Below, in pieces: positions 12,451-26,785 of a stretch of 64,000 nt of DNA. Source of the stretch: Coriaria nepalensis (lineage: Eukaryota > Streptophyta > Magnoliopsida > Cucurbitales > Coriariaceae). Under the pieces are notes generated by a model that was given only the letters and a program-made list of their open reading frames with translations, was not told where the DNA came from and did no database searches. How positions within the stretch are numbered: position 1 is the first letter of the stretch; every line of letters begins with the position of its first letter. The position numbers and the translations under genes are program-made. The stretch covers positions 5,747,501 to 5,811,500 of the forward strand of contig CP114488.1 in NCBI GenBank assembly GCA_027186245.1, given 5' to 3'.

Positions 12451-12540
12451 GTCGGGTGTTAAGAAAATTAATAGAAAAATAATAAGCTGTAGTTTACAAA
12501 AAGGGTATACATAAATGATATAAAAAGTATGTTATATGCA

Positions 12541-12760
12541 CAACAGTTCACTATTTTTTAGAAAATGTAACATGCAGCAACAAACAGCCAGAAATAGTAT
12601 ACATAACAGAAAAATAAAGTGCAAAAATAGTTAAATAGAATTTATAAAATTGAACCGAATACAAAAGTATAGAAAACATAATTTATAAAATAGTAAACAA
12701 AATGAAAAAAAATAGAGAAAATAGAATAGAAAAACATAATATAAATTTCAGCGAAGTTGA
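12541..12760. repeat. A-rich interspersed repeat, copy 2
   Basis: Direct repeat of 13635-13840; both start CAGTTCACTATTTTTTAGAA and end with ATTTCAGCGAA. The pair brackets about 870 bases. The internal A-rich units match those at 2250-2530. Confidence 0.7.
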
Positions 12761-13026
12761 ATTTGTTGAAGTCATAATTTTTTTTAAATATATTCTTCTT
12801 TTTATATTAGTCCTTTAAAATTTTACGACATCTAAATTCTAAAATACAATAATATTGAATTAGAGATTGCCCTATTAATTATTTCCAATGAACTTCAAAT
12901 ATATAAGAATACTATCATACTAGAATTTTAGAAATTTAGACAAATTATAATAATTTAGGTGTGTTTTATAAATAGAAAGAGGATGCCAATTTATGGCTTC
13001 AAGTGAAGCGGTAATTACATATGAAT

Positions 13027-13085
13027 TAAATAAAAATTAATTGGTTGAAGTTAAATAAAAATTAATTGGTTGAAGTTAAATAAAA
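13027..13085. repeat. 25-bp tandem repeat
   Basis: Two full copies and a partial copy of a 25-bp unit beginning TAAATAAAAATTAATTGG, in the spacer between the two A-rich repeat copies. Confidence 0.8.
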
Positions 13086-13293
13086 TTAAGAATCAATTAA
13101 ATTTAAAATTATTCTGAGTTACGGACCAATTATAATTTCACCCTGGAATTACAAATGACTTTATTATTTTACGACAAATGAAAGGTCTTCAAGAAATTAT
13201 ACAAGACCAAAAAACAATCAAACATAATAGGAGGGGATTGAGAAGCAAAAAAGAGCGAAGAAAATTAGGTTAGTGAAATCTTTTGGGTGGAAT

Positions 13294-13320
13294 GGTGAAC
13301 GGTGAACGGTGAACGGTGAC
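13294..13320. repeat. 7-bp tandem repeat (GGTGAAC)
   Basis: Almost four consecutive copies of GGTGAAC in the spacer downstream of BiP. Confidence 0.85.
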
Positions 13321-13634
13321 CACCAATCAAGAAGTAAAAAAGTGATTAAAATGATTTAGATGAAACTTTTGGTAATGAAGGATGATGGGCATCAATGGAG
13401 CAGAATGGAGATGAGAAAGAAGAAGAGGAAGAAGAAATATCTAACATGTGCTAATCCTTTTTTTATTTTATTTTTAATTTTGGGTCGGGTGACCTAATTC
13501 CATTCATGTCGCGCGTTAGTAAATATATACCTATTCTTTTGGCGGTCGTAGATTTTTGGGTTTTTTTTTTTAATTCTTTTTTAACTCTTTTTTCACAGTT
13601 AAAAATAAATTATTACATTACACGAGTAAAAATA

Positions 13635-13840
13635 TGCATAACACAGTTCACTATTTTTTAGAAAATATAACATGTAGTAACGAACAGCAAGAAAGAGTAT
13701 GAAAATTAGAGTGCACAAACAAAGAAATAGAATTTGTAAAACTGATGAACATAATGTAGAAATAGGGAAAGCAAAATCTGTAAAATAGTAAACAAAATGC
13801 AGAAATAGAAAAACTGAATGTAAATTTCAGCGAACTAAAT
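13635..13840. repeat. A-rich interspersed repeat, copy 3
   Basis: Partner of 12541-12760, diverged mainly by small indels. The remaining spacer (12760-13635 and 13840-14200) shows no gene. Confidence 0.7.
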
Positions 13841-14229
13841 TCTTGTACCATGAATTTTTGAGTTTTTATATATAACTATGGATCGGGTAAATAAACGAGT
13901 AACTCAGATCAATTCAGATTAGTAAATAAATGGAAAGTATTTAATTTGAGTTTATAAATAAGTTTTAGTGATTATAGATTTTATCCATTCCGTGGGTCTT
14001 AGATTTTTGGCTTAATTATTTAATTATATTTTTTATAATGTATAAATCTCAGATGGTAAAATATGGTTTTTATAGTTGATGCTTTGTTAAAGATACATTC
14101 ACCACAGATACACTGCAAATATATGTCGTAAAAATGTGTCGTATAGCTACATTATAGTCCAAATAAAACTCCAGATTGCAGGCAGCATGAGGTAATTTAA
14201 CATCAACTAATTTAACCCTTTGCTCTTTT

Positions 14230-14490
14230 GGCCTCCAGAACAATACGTATCAACTGTTATTAGAAAAAGGATTTCATTCAAAAGGAGTCCGAAATGCCAT
14301 AAAGTGTATTTCGAAAGAAACAAAAAAGGAAAAAGTAAAAAAAAAAAAAAAAGTGTTCTCGCACCTGAAAAATTACAGTACAAGTGTTCCATTCCTACTA
14401 GTAGCATCCTAAAAACCTCGATTTCAATAAAAAAGAGAAAAAAGGTTACCTCAAGAAGAAAACGTAAAATCGAAGAAAATTTGGGACTTC
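14230..14490 (-). other. BiP 3' untranslated region
   Basis: Sequence immediately after the HDEL stop codon on the minus strand is T-rich and contains a run of 14 T (14338-14351). An AATGAA motif near 14270 is the best candidate for a polyadenylation signal; no AATAAA was found at the right distance. The end is an estimate. Confidence 0.45.
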
Positions 14491-18291
<3,801 letters not shown>

Positions 18292-18399
18292 ATCTTCCTC
18301 ACGCTCTCTCTTTCCCTCTCACTCTCGATCTACCTTCGATTCGCAAAGTTATAGGTTCTTACTTCTAAGTGGAGAACAGTGTATGTATAGACTTCAAAG

Positions 18400-18405
18400 T
18401 TTATA
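18400..18405 (-). promoter_or_regulatory. Candidate BiP TATA box, proximal
   Basis: The minus strand reads ACTATAAACTTTG. The box is about 110 bases upstream of the BiP ATG, implying a leader of roughly 80 bases starting near 18370. A second TATAAA lies at 18464-18469 (CTCTATAAACTC); sequence alone does not say which is used. Confidence 0.55.
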
Positions 18406-18463
18406 GTGGCCTCGAACTTTTGTTTAATCGTTGATTGAGGAGCAGCAACGACATGGGGGTGAG

Positions 18464-18469
18464 TTTATA
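18464..18469 (-). promoter_or_regulatory. Candidate BiP TATA box, distal
   Basis: TATAAA on the minus strand, about 175 bases upstream of the ATG and 75 bases downstream of the stress-response element. It would give a leader of about 140 bases. Confidence 0.5.
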
Positions 18470-18500
18470 GAGCGACCTACGACCCATCTAATTCGCCTTG

Positions 18501-18519
18501 TTCGCGTCTGTGACGCGAA
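18501..18519. promoter_or_regulatory. Perfect 8-bp palindrome in the BiP promoter
   Basis: TTCGCGTC, a three-base spacer, then GACGCGAA. It lies between the UPR element and the distal TATA box. Its minus-strand left arm (TTTTCGCGTC) resembles an E2F-type site with a mismatch, but no factor can be assigned from sequence. Confidence 0.5.
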
Positions 18520-18544
18520 AACTTTGTGAACATTGTCATACTTA

Positions 18545-18559
18545 ATGACGTGGACCAAT
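18545..18559 (-). promoter_or_regulatory. Plant UPR element (P-UPRE / ERSE-II type)
   Basis: The minus strand reads ATTGGTCCACGTCAT. This contains the exact ERSE-II core ATTGG-N-CCACG and matches 15 of the 16 bases of the known plant UPR element of BiP promoters, including its overlapping ACGT core for bZIP factors (bZIP60/bZIP28 type). It is about 255-270 bases upstream of the ATG. A second ATTGG (CCAAT box) lies at 18586-18590 on the same strand. This fits ER-stress induction of the downstream gene. Confidence 0.85.
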
Positions 18560-18759
18560 AGTTTTTGAAGGAGGGCATCAGTCAGCCAATGGTGACGAGC
18601 TTTGTGTTGGAACGATCTGGGCCGTTCATTTCTCTTTATTGATTACGTGTCCGTATATGAGCGCCTTCCGGTATTGGAACGACCCAGTGCATTACGGTCC
18701 TATAAGCGCAGCGTTGTATGGCAAATTTCACCGCGTTTTCTCTAAATTTCCATTTTCGG

Positions 18760-19550
18760 TTAAAAATAAATCACTCCATCAGTTTTAGAAAAACTAGGAT
18801 TTATATGCTCGAGATATTCTAGCATAAAGTCGTGTGCTTAGAGTAAAAATGAAATATATATATGTATATGGATAGGTGCTATGAATATATTTTTTACACA
18901 TTATTTTAGATGTTTTTTAGTTTATTGGATTAAAATTAATTCAATGATTAATATTTCAATATTTAGTAATTATTAGTAGATATTTATTATTCTATTAATT
19001 TTAATAAAGTAGATTAAAAAATATGTAAAATAATGTGCAAAAAAATATGTCCACAGAACTTATCTCATAAATTCTTATTTTATGTTTAAAAAATTATTAA
19101 GGTAGGTTATATGTTAATTTTTTTAGATTTATTAATATTATAAGTGAATCATATATTTTTAAAATTATAAGGAGATTCATTTAAATTTGACTTAAATTAA
19201 AAATAGATATTTTAATATTTTAAAATTATAAATAAATTATCTCTCATTTATCCTAAATTATTAGTGGATCCTTAATTTTATTTTGAATTCCAAGTTAGTC
19301 TATCATCTTTAGCATCAATGTTAAATCCAGCATTCAACCGATTACTACAAGCAAAAAAGTTTGATATTGATGCCATAATATAGTTTTCATTAGAAAACAT
19401 AATAAATGAGTTTTACTTTATTTTTGTAATCATTATTATTCAAATTTTTTTTTGGTATAATTCAAAAATTCCAAGTACAATAATGAAATGAAATGAACTT
19501 ATATAAAGTAATTATGTTTTTGATTCATAATTATTTTTTAAATGTATTTC
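18760..19550. other. Intergenic AT-rich DNA, nothing recognised
   Basis: No ORF or familiar repeat was seen between the BiP promoter and the inverted-repeat element at 19553. Confidence 0.5.
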
Positions 19551-19644
19551 TTAGAGCATGTAAGAGGTAAGGATGTGCAATAGGTCAAATCCGACCCATT
19601 GCATGTGGATATCTGCTGGTTTTGGTTGGATTGAATATCCGATC

Positions 19645-19842
19645 TGGTCAAAAAAAGGGATAATACCTCTAATATGCACCTGATCCGGCCAAAACGGAAG
19701 ATAGTACCTCCAATGCGCACTAATTCGCACTCAATCTAGCCAAAATAGGAGATAGTACCTCTGATTCGATCTGTACCGATTCGCACCTGATCCAGCTAAA
19801 ACAGGAGATAGTACCTCTGATCTGCACCGATTTGCACAAAAT
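19645..19842. repeat. Degenerate tandem repeat in the hAT-like element
   Basis: Four copies of a unit containing GGAGATAGTACCTCTGAT and a GCAC(C/T)GATTCGCAC block, spaced 41-56 bp apart. Confidence 0.65.
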
Positions 19843-20361
19843 TGGGCAGATGCTTGGATACCCATTTTTTTTAATTATTATTATATTTTAATTATACACA
19901 TAATTGTATATATTTAAATTAAGATGTATGTAATTATATCTATTAATTATATATATTTATGTAAAATTTTATATCAATTAAAATATATACATACGTAACT
20001 AATTATACATTTCACATGTCGGTCAGTGGTCAAAGGGTCAAAATGTCGAAAGGTCAAAGGATTGAAAAGCATATACCTTTTAAGAGACTTAAATCATGTG
20101 AGACGTCAGTCTGAAATGTTCTTCAACCCTATGACCACAGATCGATAAGTGAGACATCGAGCACAGAGGCACAAACCGACATGTGAGACGCTGGTTTGTG
20201 CATCTCGGGGCCTTGAGGCGTTCGACACTTCGATAACAGATCGACATGTGAGACGTCAGTCTGTACATCTCAGGGTCTCGAGGCTTTTGACTTTTCGACT
20301 CTAATTTATGTGAGATGCCCTTCGAATCTTCGACCACAGACCGACATGTGAAGTGTCTTTG

Positions 20362-20645
20362 GACCCTTATCGTTACTCTACGGGTCAAAGGGTTTCGACC
20401 AGTTAAGGGTCTTTCGACCCTTAGAGTTATTCGATGGATCGAAGAGTCTCGACATGTGAAGGGTTCTTCGACCCTTAGAGTTACTTTACGGGTCAAAGGG
20501 CCTCGACCTGTGAAGAGCCCTTCGACTCTTATAGTTACTTTAAGGGTCGAACGACCTCGACCTGTGAAAGAACCCTTTGATTCTTAGAGTTATTCTATGG
20601 GTAGAAGGGTCTTAACTTGTGAAGGTCCCTTCAACCCTTAAAGAC
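20362..20645. repeat. 54-bp minisatellite
   Basis: The motif GACCCTTAGAGTTACTTTA recurs with starts at 20362, 20416, 20470, 20524, 20579 and 20633, spacings 54, 54, 54, 55 and 54. Each unit also carries GGGTC(A/G)AA and CGACCTGTGAA. Because 54 is a multiple of three, both strands give apparent ORFs with 18-residue repeats. A looser set of related units extends back to about 20080 around GACCGACATGTGAGACG. Confidence 0.9.
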
Positions 20646-20927
20646 TTAGAGATAGAGTTATAATGGTATCCGACATGTTGGATGACGGGTATCCATCATT
20701 CGACATGTCCGATATTCATAAAAACTAGTGGGATCGCGTACATGATCAAACCAGCTTTTTTGGGGTAGTTATTCGTTCCGTCTCCGACCCTATCCACCAG
20801 ATCGGGTCGGGTACGGTCGGATACAAATATAATGCTCATCCCTATTAAAAGGTATCACAAATATAACATTATTTTAAATTATAAATGTAGTGCATAGTAT
20901 TGTATAGTGATACCTTTTACATGCTCT

Positions 20928-21283
20928 CTAGAGTTAACCATTTTAGTCTTTTAATTATTAAAAATTAATTAGCCATCATGAAAGTTTTATGTTTGTCAAA
21001 CTACTCAAATTTGTCTAATCGGGTCATAACCTAGTGTGATTTAGTCTTATCTGTTGTATAACTTATCAATAAATAATAAATACTGTGTATTTATTTTAAG
21101 TAATTAATCTATTATCTTATTATTATGTTAGAAATAATAATATATATGTACATTTCTTTATTGCATAAATGATAGATTCTCGGACCTTAGGCTATACACT
21201 TAGAACTATGATGATGATCATAGTATTATCTCACAATTGACAGTATTATCCCACAATTGACTCCTCCCAGAATGTTGTTGTTA
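20928..21283. other. AT-rich spacer, nothing recognised
   Basis: No gene or repeat boundary visible; it leads into a truncated Copia integrase. Confidence 0.4.
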
Positions 21284-22540
21284 AATGGTATGTTTGAAAA
21301 GAGAAATCGAACCTTATTAGATATGGTTTAATATATGACGAATTTTACTAATCTACCTCTATCATTTTGGGGACATGCCCTAGAAACCTCCACATATATT
21401 TTAAGTAGGATTCCCTCAAAATTCATTACTTGACATCGTATGAGATATGGGGTTGCATTGCTTATGTAAAGAAGCAAAAAGCCAAGAAATTGGAGGTGAG
21501 GTCTGACATATATTATTTTGTGGGGTTTATAAAGGAAACGAGAGGATACTACTTCTATCATTCCTTAGAGCAAAAAATGTTTGTAACAAAACATGTAACC
21601 TTCATAGATAAGGAATTTCTTTCCAAAATAATTAATGGGAGTAAATTTAAACTTGATAAAGTTCACAATTCAAAAAATAATGATCAAATAGAAAATCCTA
21701 TCACTTCATAGCTTTTGACTGAAGTACCTCCTCGTGAGGATATTGTGAGACATTAGAGTATACAACTTGTATGTAGACCTGGAAGAGTGTCTAAGGAGCC
21801 AAAGCATTATAATTTTCTAATAGAAAAATCCAAAATAGCTCGATCATACGACATATTTTGAGGCCGTTACAAAATCGGATTCCGAGAAATGGCTAGAAGC
21901 CATGATATTCGATATGGATTCGATGTATGCCAAGTATTACGAGTAGGTTTCAAGACAATCCAAGAAAACAACATTGGATTGATGTCAAGAATATTATGAA
22001 GTAATTGAGAAGGACTAAAGAAGTATTCTTGATATATGGAGGACGTGACTTGAAAATTGAGGGTTTTACTAAATCTAGTTTTCAGTCAGAAATAGATGGT
22101 AGCAAATTAGTTTCAAGATATATCTTCGTACTCAATGGAGGAGCAGTAAGTGGAAAAGTTCCACATGGGAAATAATTACAGATTCCATAACTGAGGCCGA
22201 ATATATTGTAGCCTTAAAAGTAGCAAGGAAAGCTATTTGGATGAAAAAGTTCATTAATGAACTTGGTGTGGTTCCTAATATTGTTGATCCCGTAATAGTG
22301 TATTGTGACAACGACGGTGCGATAGCTTAGGCAAAGGAACCAAGTTCTCATCAGAAATCTAAATACATGTTGCGATGTTAGCATCTCATTTGAGAAATAA
22401 TTAGAAGAGGAGACGTTAACATAGAGAAAGTTCATACATACGATAATAAAGCAGATCTATTGACTAATGCGCTTAACAAATAGAAGTCTGATCAATATCT
22501 TCACAAGATGGGAATCAGATTCAGAAACAATTGGCTTTAG
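21284..22540 (+). pseudogene. Copia integrase-RT-RNase H relic, internally deleted
   Basis: The plus strand starts within integrase (ERRNRTLLDMV-like, then NLPLSFWGHALETSTYILSR) and continues GCIAYVKKQKAKKLEVRSD at 21430-21711. Most of reverse transcriptase is missing: the reading jumps near 21945 from the RT start to the RNase H approach. RNase H is recognisable: TEAEYIVALKVARKAIWMKK at about 22192-22250, VYCDNDGAIA at about 22300, and HKMGIRFRNNWL ending near 22540. Several stops interrupt it. The 5' half of the element is absent. Confidence 0.8.
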
Positions 22541-22554
22541 TGCAAGCGGGAGAT
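22541..22554 (+). other. Polypurine tract
   Basis: TGCAAGCGGGAGAT lies just after the end of RNase H and before the LTR, where plus-strand DNA synthesis would be primed. The same GCAAGT-GGAGATT form occurs at 60372-60385 and, reversed, at 50440-50455. Confidence 0.75.
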
Positions 22555-24293
22555 TGATGAAATGTAAGTTGTTTAAAACTTAATATACGAATTATTCATG
22601 GTCTATCTGGATAATCAAGATCCCTCATTAATTATCCAGATAGACTATCACATAGTTAATTTCTTAAGAGTATAGGATTGTTGATCTCATAACTAATGAT
22701 AATAGTGGTTAAAGTGTATGTTTGTCAAACCAATTGGATCTTGATCGGAGGGGATAAATATCTTATGTGATATATCTCTATGCGAAGAATATTAGCAAGA
22801 TAATAAATATTATTATTATTAAGTAAAAGTAATTTGTTTTATCATGTTTATTAAATTATGCACTTGAGGTCATGATGGAGATCATCCCAATTGAGATGCA
22901 AGTAGCTTAAAGCTTAAGACACGAATTGTTCGTAGTCATAGGATCATCAAGAATGGATATTAATTATCCAAATATAAAATCAAATAATTCATCACATAAA
23001 GTGTTTGGATGATTTTTCTCATTGGGCATTGGATTCAATGGAACATCAAGATGATTATGTGGGTGCATAGTGGAGACTAAGCTCACTAAAATGATACTTA
23101 GACAATTCTCAATAATAAAAATACTAACTATTAATAATAATTTTCTAGTAACTATATTATATATGATCCTTAGATCTTAGATCACCATGATATCTTATGT
23201 TCCAAATTTTATACTTTGACATTATTCCAATGAACCCTAACCAAAGGTTAAGCTGGGGTGAAACGTTGGGTATAAGATGTTATACATAAAAATTGTGACT
23301 GATTATGATGGAATCCATCAATTTCATATTTAGAAATAAGTCCTATGAATTATATTTTTTATTGAACGAGGAATCTTATTTTGCAAAGTACTATAGTATG
23401 AAAGGAGTTTCAGTAGATCAATTATCAATATTTATTAAAGATATAATGGTTCTTATGATTTGTCTATTAAGTTTTGATAATCAAACCATGTTCTAATTAA
23501 TTAGGATATTGATAAGATGGAAGGAATATTTATTGTATATTTATTATAGTTATGACAGGTTCTTATGGAAGATAATAAAAGTATAAAGTGTATGAGATCC
23601 TCTTGCCGGTGTGATATAAAACCTAATCGATTACACACATAAGGTTTGGTAGTAACCAGTTTAGATTTCATCAAAGAAATTTAAAAATATACCACTTTTA
23701 TTTTAGGGCTTAAATCATAATTTGATTTATAATTCGACTATGAGGGTGAAATGATAAATTATTAAATTTAATGTTATGCAACTATGCTAACACAACTAAT
23801 GTAGTATTAATTTAATTATAAATTAATAAATTACATTGAAACTCTTATTTATTTGTAAAAGGCTCCTAAAAGTTTGTATTTAATAATTGAATATTAAAGA
23901 GTTAATGAACTGATTTTTCAATTAGGTTTTCACATGCTAAATAAATCAAAGGATTGATTAACATATTTGGGTGAAAAGCTAATATGATCGCCGACCACTT
24001 GGATGGGTTTTGACTCATTGGTCACTTGATCAGATTAAGAGAACTTTTAATTGGGTTAACAGTTAACTGAGTCAAAGTTGTAGGTTAATTTTATAGTAAC
24101 ATAAAACCTAATAGATCACTATATAAGCACTTACAGGGCTGGCCGAAAATTATCTTGCTTCCCCCTCCTTTTGGCCAAAACCCTAGTTAAAGAGAGACTA
24201 CTGCTTTCCATCTCTTTTTCTCGAGTCTTTTGATTCATGTGTTGAATCCTACGGTAGAAAATAAACTGATCGAAATAGATCGTGTTTGAATTT
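22555..24293 (+). repeat. Copia 3' LTR, 3' end truncated
   Basis: Starts TGATGAAATG after the polypurine tract. A TATA-like box (CTATATAAGC) is at about 24119. Blocks match, in opposite orientation, the LTR at 10003-11945. The right end is lost where sequence homologous to 50640-50875 begins near 24294. Confidence 0.65.
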
Positions 24294-24529
24294 GTGATGA
24301 GACGTTTGGTTCTTTTGCTTTCGCTATATATCATTTGTAATCGTAGTACAATACTATGTAATCATTGATATTTGGAACCCTTATACATTCATTCATATAC
24401 CTTTTCATCCAAAACACTTCTTTTGGCTCGAAAACAACAATGTATTCATTCGGTGCTAATTGACTTGTCGGCTCTTTCTTTCTTTGAAACTCTTCTAACT
24501 AACTGATTCAATCAACTAGGATAAGATGG
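24294..24529 (-). pseudogene. Copia pol fragment X, left part
   Basis: Closely matches 50640-50875 of the minus-strand Copia element at 49035-55735. It is cut at 24529 by LTR insertion; the continuation of the matching sequence is at 26326 and again at 35571. Confidence 0.65.
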
Positions 24530-26325
24530 TATTGGAAAATGGGTTTAAAATTCCCAGAGGAAACGATTGTTAGTCCTAATATATAACAAAAATTTTATGA
24601 AACCTTTTAGCGATCCTTTATATATGTTTAAATTAATCCTACATTTATACGAAGAGTTCATACCTTAGCCTATGTGAATCGATCATCGAGACTTATACTA
24701 CGATCTTTCAGGTCGATCCTAAACACAATATGACGTGTATGGGTACGTAGAGATAACTAGGTTTTCTATTTTTTTCTTTTTGTGAAAAAGCCTCTCTATT
24801 TTTCTTTTCACCTTTTGAAATAATTAGAATATTATGTATTTATAGGATTCTATTAGGTTTTCTATTTAATATTATTTTTAATTTAAATACTTAAAATTAA
24901 TTAAATTAATAATTCAATCATAATATTAAATGATAAGATAGTCATAAGATATTTTATATAAGGTCAAATCTTTTCAAATCTAATTTAAAATATAATTTTA
25001 TGTATTTTAAATAATATTATATCTTATTTGAATTTTAAATTAATTTCTCAAACTAATTTAAATTTGACTTACCTAATCTTAATATCAAATTAATATATCA
25101 TATCAATTTAATACTATAATATATAACATATTTAATTCAAAATTAAATATATTATTATTTATAAAATGAATTAAAAAAATTATCATTATTTTTAAATACA
25201 TCTTTTAGTTAATTAATTCTTTAATTAACTAATTAATATTAATTATCTCATAATTATATATCTGCCCCTGAAAACTATTTTCTTTGCAAATAAGTTTTTT
25301 TTCAATCTTTGTCACTCTTATTCTATACAATATTTTATAGAGGCGACCTAGGGATCATAGACGTATAATTCCTAACTGTAATAAATTGGATTATTTAATT
25401 AAATTATTTATCCTAACCAATTTTATTTATTAATCCCAATATTATTCCACTAAAAATATGAGATTGCACTCTTGTAATGATAAAACAAATTACTGAGCAA
25501 TTTTTAGTAGTTCGTTGATATTGTCATTACAAGTAATTCAATCTTCTAATAATTGATTCATAATTAGAGCATGTCAAAATTACTTTTTTACCCCTCTAAT
25601 TATCTCTTTATCCGTAAGTACTATTAATCCACTAGTGAACAATGAATTTATAAGTTAATTATAAATTTGAGCTCAAAACCATTCAGTTCGAGAATTAACC
25701 CTTAAGAGAACCAATATACAATCTTCTATGAAGAAGGTTTGAATTCAATATCTATAAATCATGTTCCTAACCACTTATCCTAATGAATCTCCAAAACAAA
25801 AGTTTTTAGGCTGTTTTACAAACAAACGGTGACGAGTGAATCAAAAGATCAATTTGACATAAACATGAGTTCATGACTACTCAAGATTCAGATTGATATG
25901 CATATGATCATCTATTGATATGAATAAAATTCTTTATGAAAAACGGTATGTTAATGAAGAATTAATTCATATTAGGTCATTTCCTATAGAGTCCAATTAT
26001 ATAAAGCACCTGCATTAAGATGTTTATCTACATCAGTGATCCGGATTTAGATCAATTGCATTCATAATGCTAGTGGACATACTAGCAACCACATATTAAA
26101 GATTCCATACTTTAATATGTTGTGAATAATTTAATTCATTATCGATAATTTTAATTCTCTCGTTCTAATATGAGATTATAGTTACATAAATGAATTTGGA
26201 ATTTTATGATATTAATACACATTATTCAATAATAACATATTCAAATAATTATATAGAAAAATGTCACTTTCATTACTTTCATAAGAATGTACTTATTATA
26301 GGTTTTTAGAATACCATGCCCAACA
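24530..26325 (-). repeat. Copia LTR (TGTTGG...CCAACA family), copy A
   Basis: Starts TATTGGAAAATGGG (TATTGG from TGTTGG) and ends GCCCAACA. It is flanked by GATGG (24525-24529) and AATGG (26326-26330), a five-base duplication with one change. Alignable along its length with 28648-30382 and 33883-35570. Confidence 0.8.
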
Positions 26326-26785
26326 AATGGAACATGATGTGATTTCATTATCAATGATTAAGAATTAGAGTCCGTGAAAATTCTAATTTCAATCTAGAGA
26401 TTTTATGGATTAAGATCATATTCTTAGCTCTTCTCAATAATGTAACAATGCTCTTGACTATATTTCTAATCGTGTCAAATTAGATTCCTTTATTAATGCT
26501 CGTAACACTTTGAGCATCAACAACATATAAATTCATACATGCCATACATAACATAACATATAGCTTAACATAGCTGATTTAATTAATACATTCTCTCTCC
26601 ATTAAATGACGAGTAAGGTTTCATGACATTTCTCAAATTGTAATTTCTTGGAATCTTCCGTACTAGACCTTTTTAGTACTTTTCTTATATATGTTAAAGG
26701 GTTATGCCAAGCAACCTTTTGAATCTATCTCAATAGATCTCTTAATCATAAGTCGAAAGATTTTTCATCCATAACTTTCATAGAG
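26326..26785 (-). pseudogene. Copia pol fragment X, right part, copy 1
   Basis: Matches 35571-36030 and 50876-51320. The minus strand shows decayed reverse-transcriptase text (YIRKVLKRSSTEDSKK near 26640-26690). At about 26785 it runs abruptly into reverse transcriptase of a different Copia element. Confidence 0.65.

Larger units (their letters stand above)
19568..20844. mobile_element. Non-autonomous hAT-like DNA transposon
   Basis: Ends TAAGGATGTGCAAT (left) and TAGGGATGAGCATT (reverse complement of right) match at 11 of 14 positions and have the TAGGGATGTGC form of plant hAT ends, followed on both sides by GACCC/GGGTCGGGT subterminal motifs typical of that superfamily. It is flanked by an 8-bp candidate target-site duplication, GTAAGAGG (19560-19567) against TTAAAAGG (20845-20852), 6 of 8 identical. 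No transposase is encoded; the interior is largely tandem repeats. Confidence 0.65.
19553..20927. mobile_element. Small inverted-repeat element (MITE-like), split by a hAT insertion
   Basis: With 19568-20844 removed, a short element of about 100 bp remains. It starts AGAGCATGTAAGAGG (19553-19567), and its right end (20907-20927) is the reverse complement of AGAGCATGTAAAAGGTATCA: about 20-bp terminal inverted repeats around an AT-rich centre. Its own target-site duplication is not clear. Confidence 0.6.

Noticed and set aside
20089..20587. Repeat-containing proteins on both strands, and a possible CRISPR-like array
   Set aside because: The 54-bp minisatellite creates 18-residue repeats in any frame; there are no unique spacers, and the DNA is plant nuclear.
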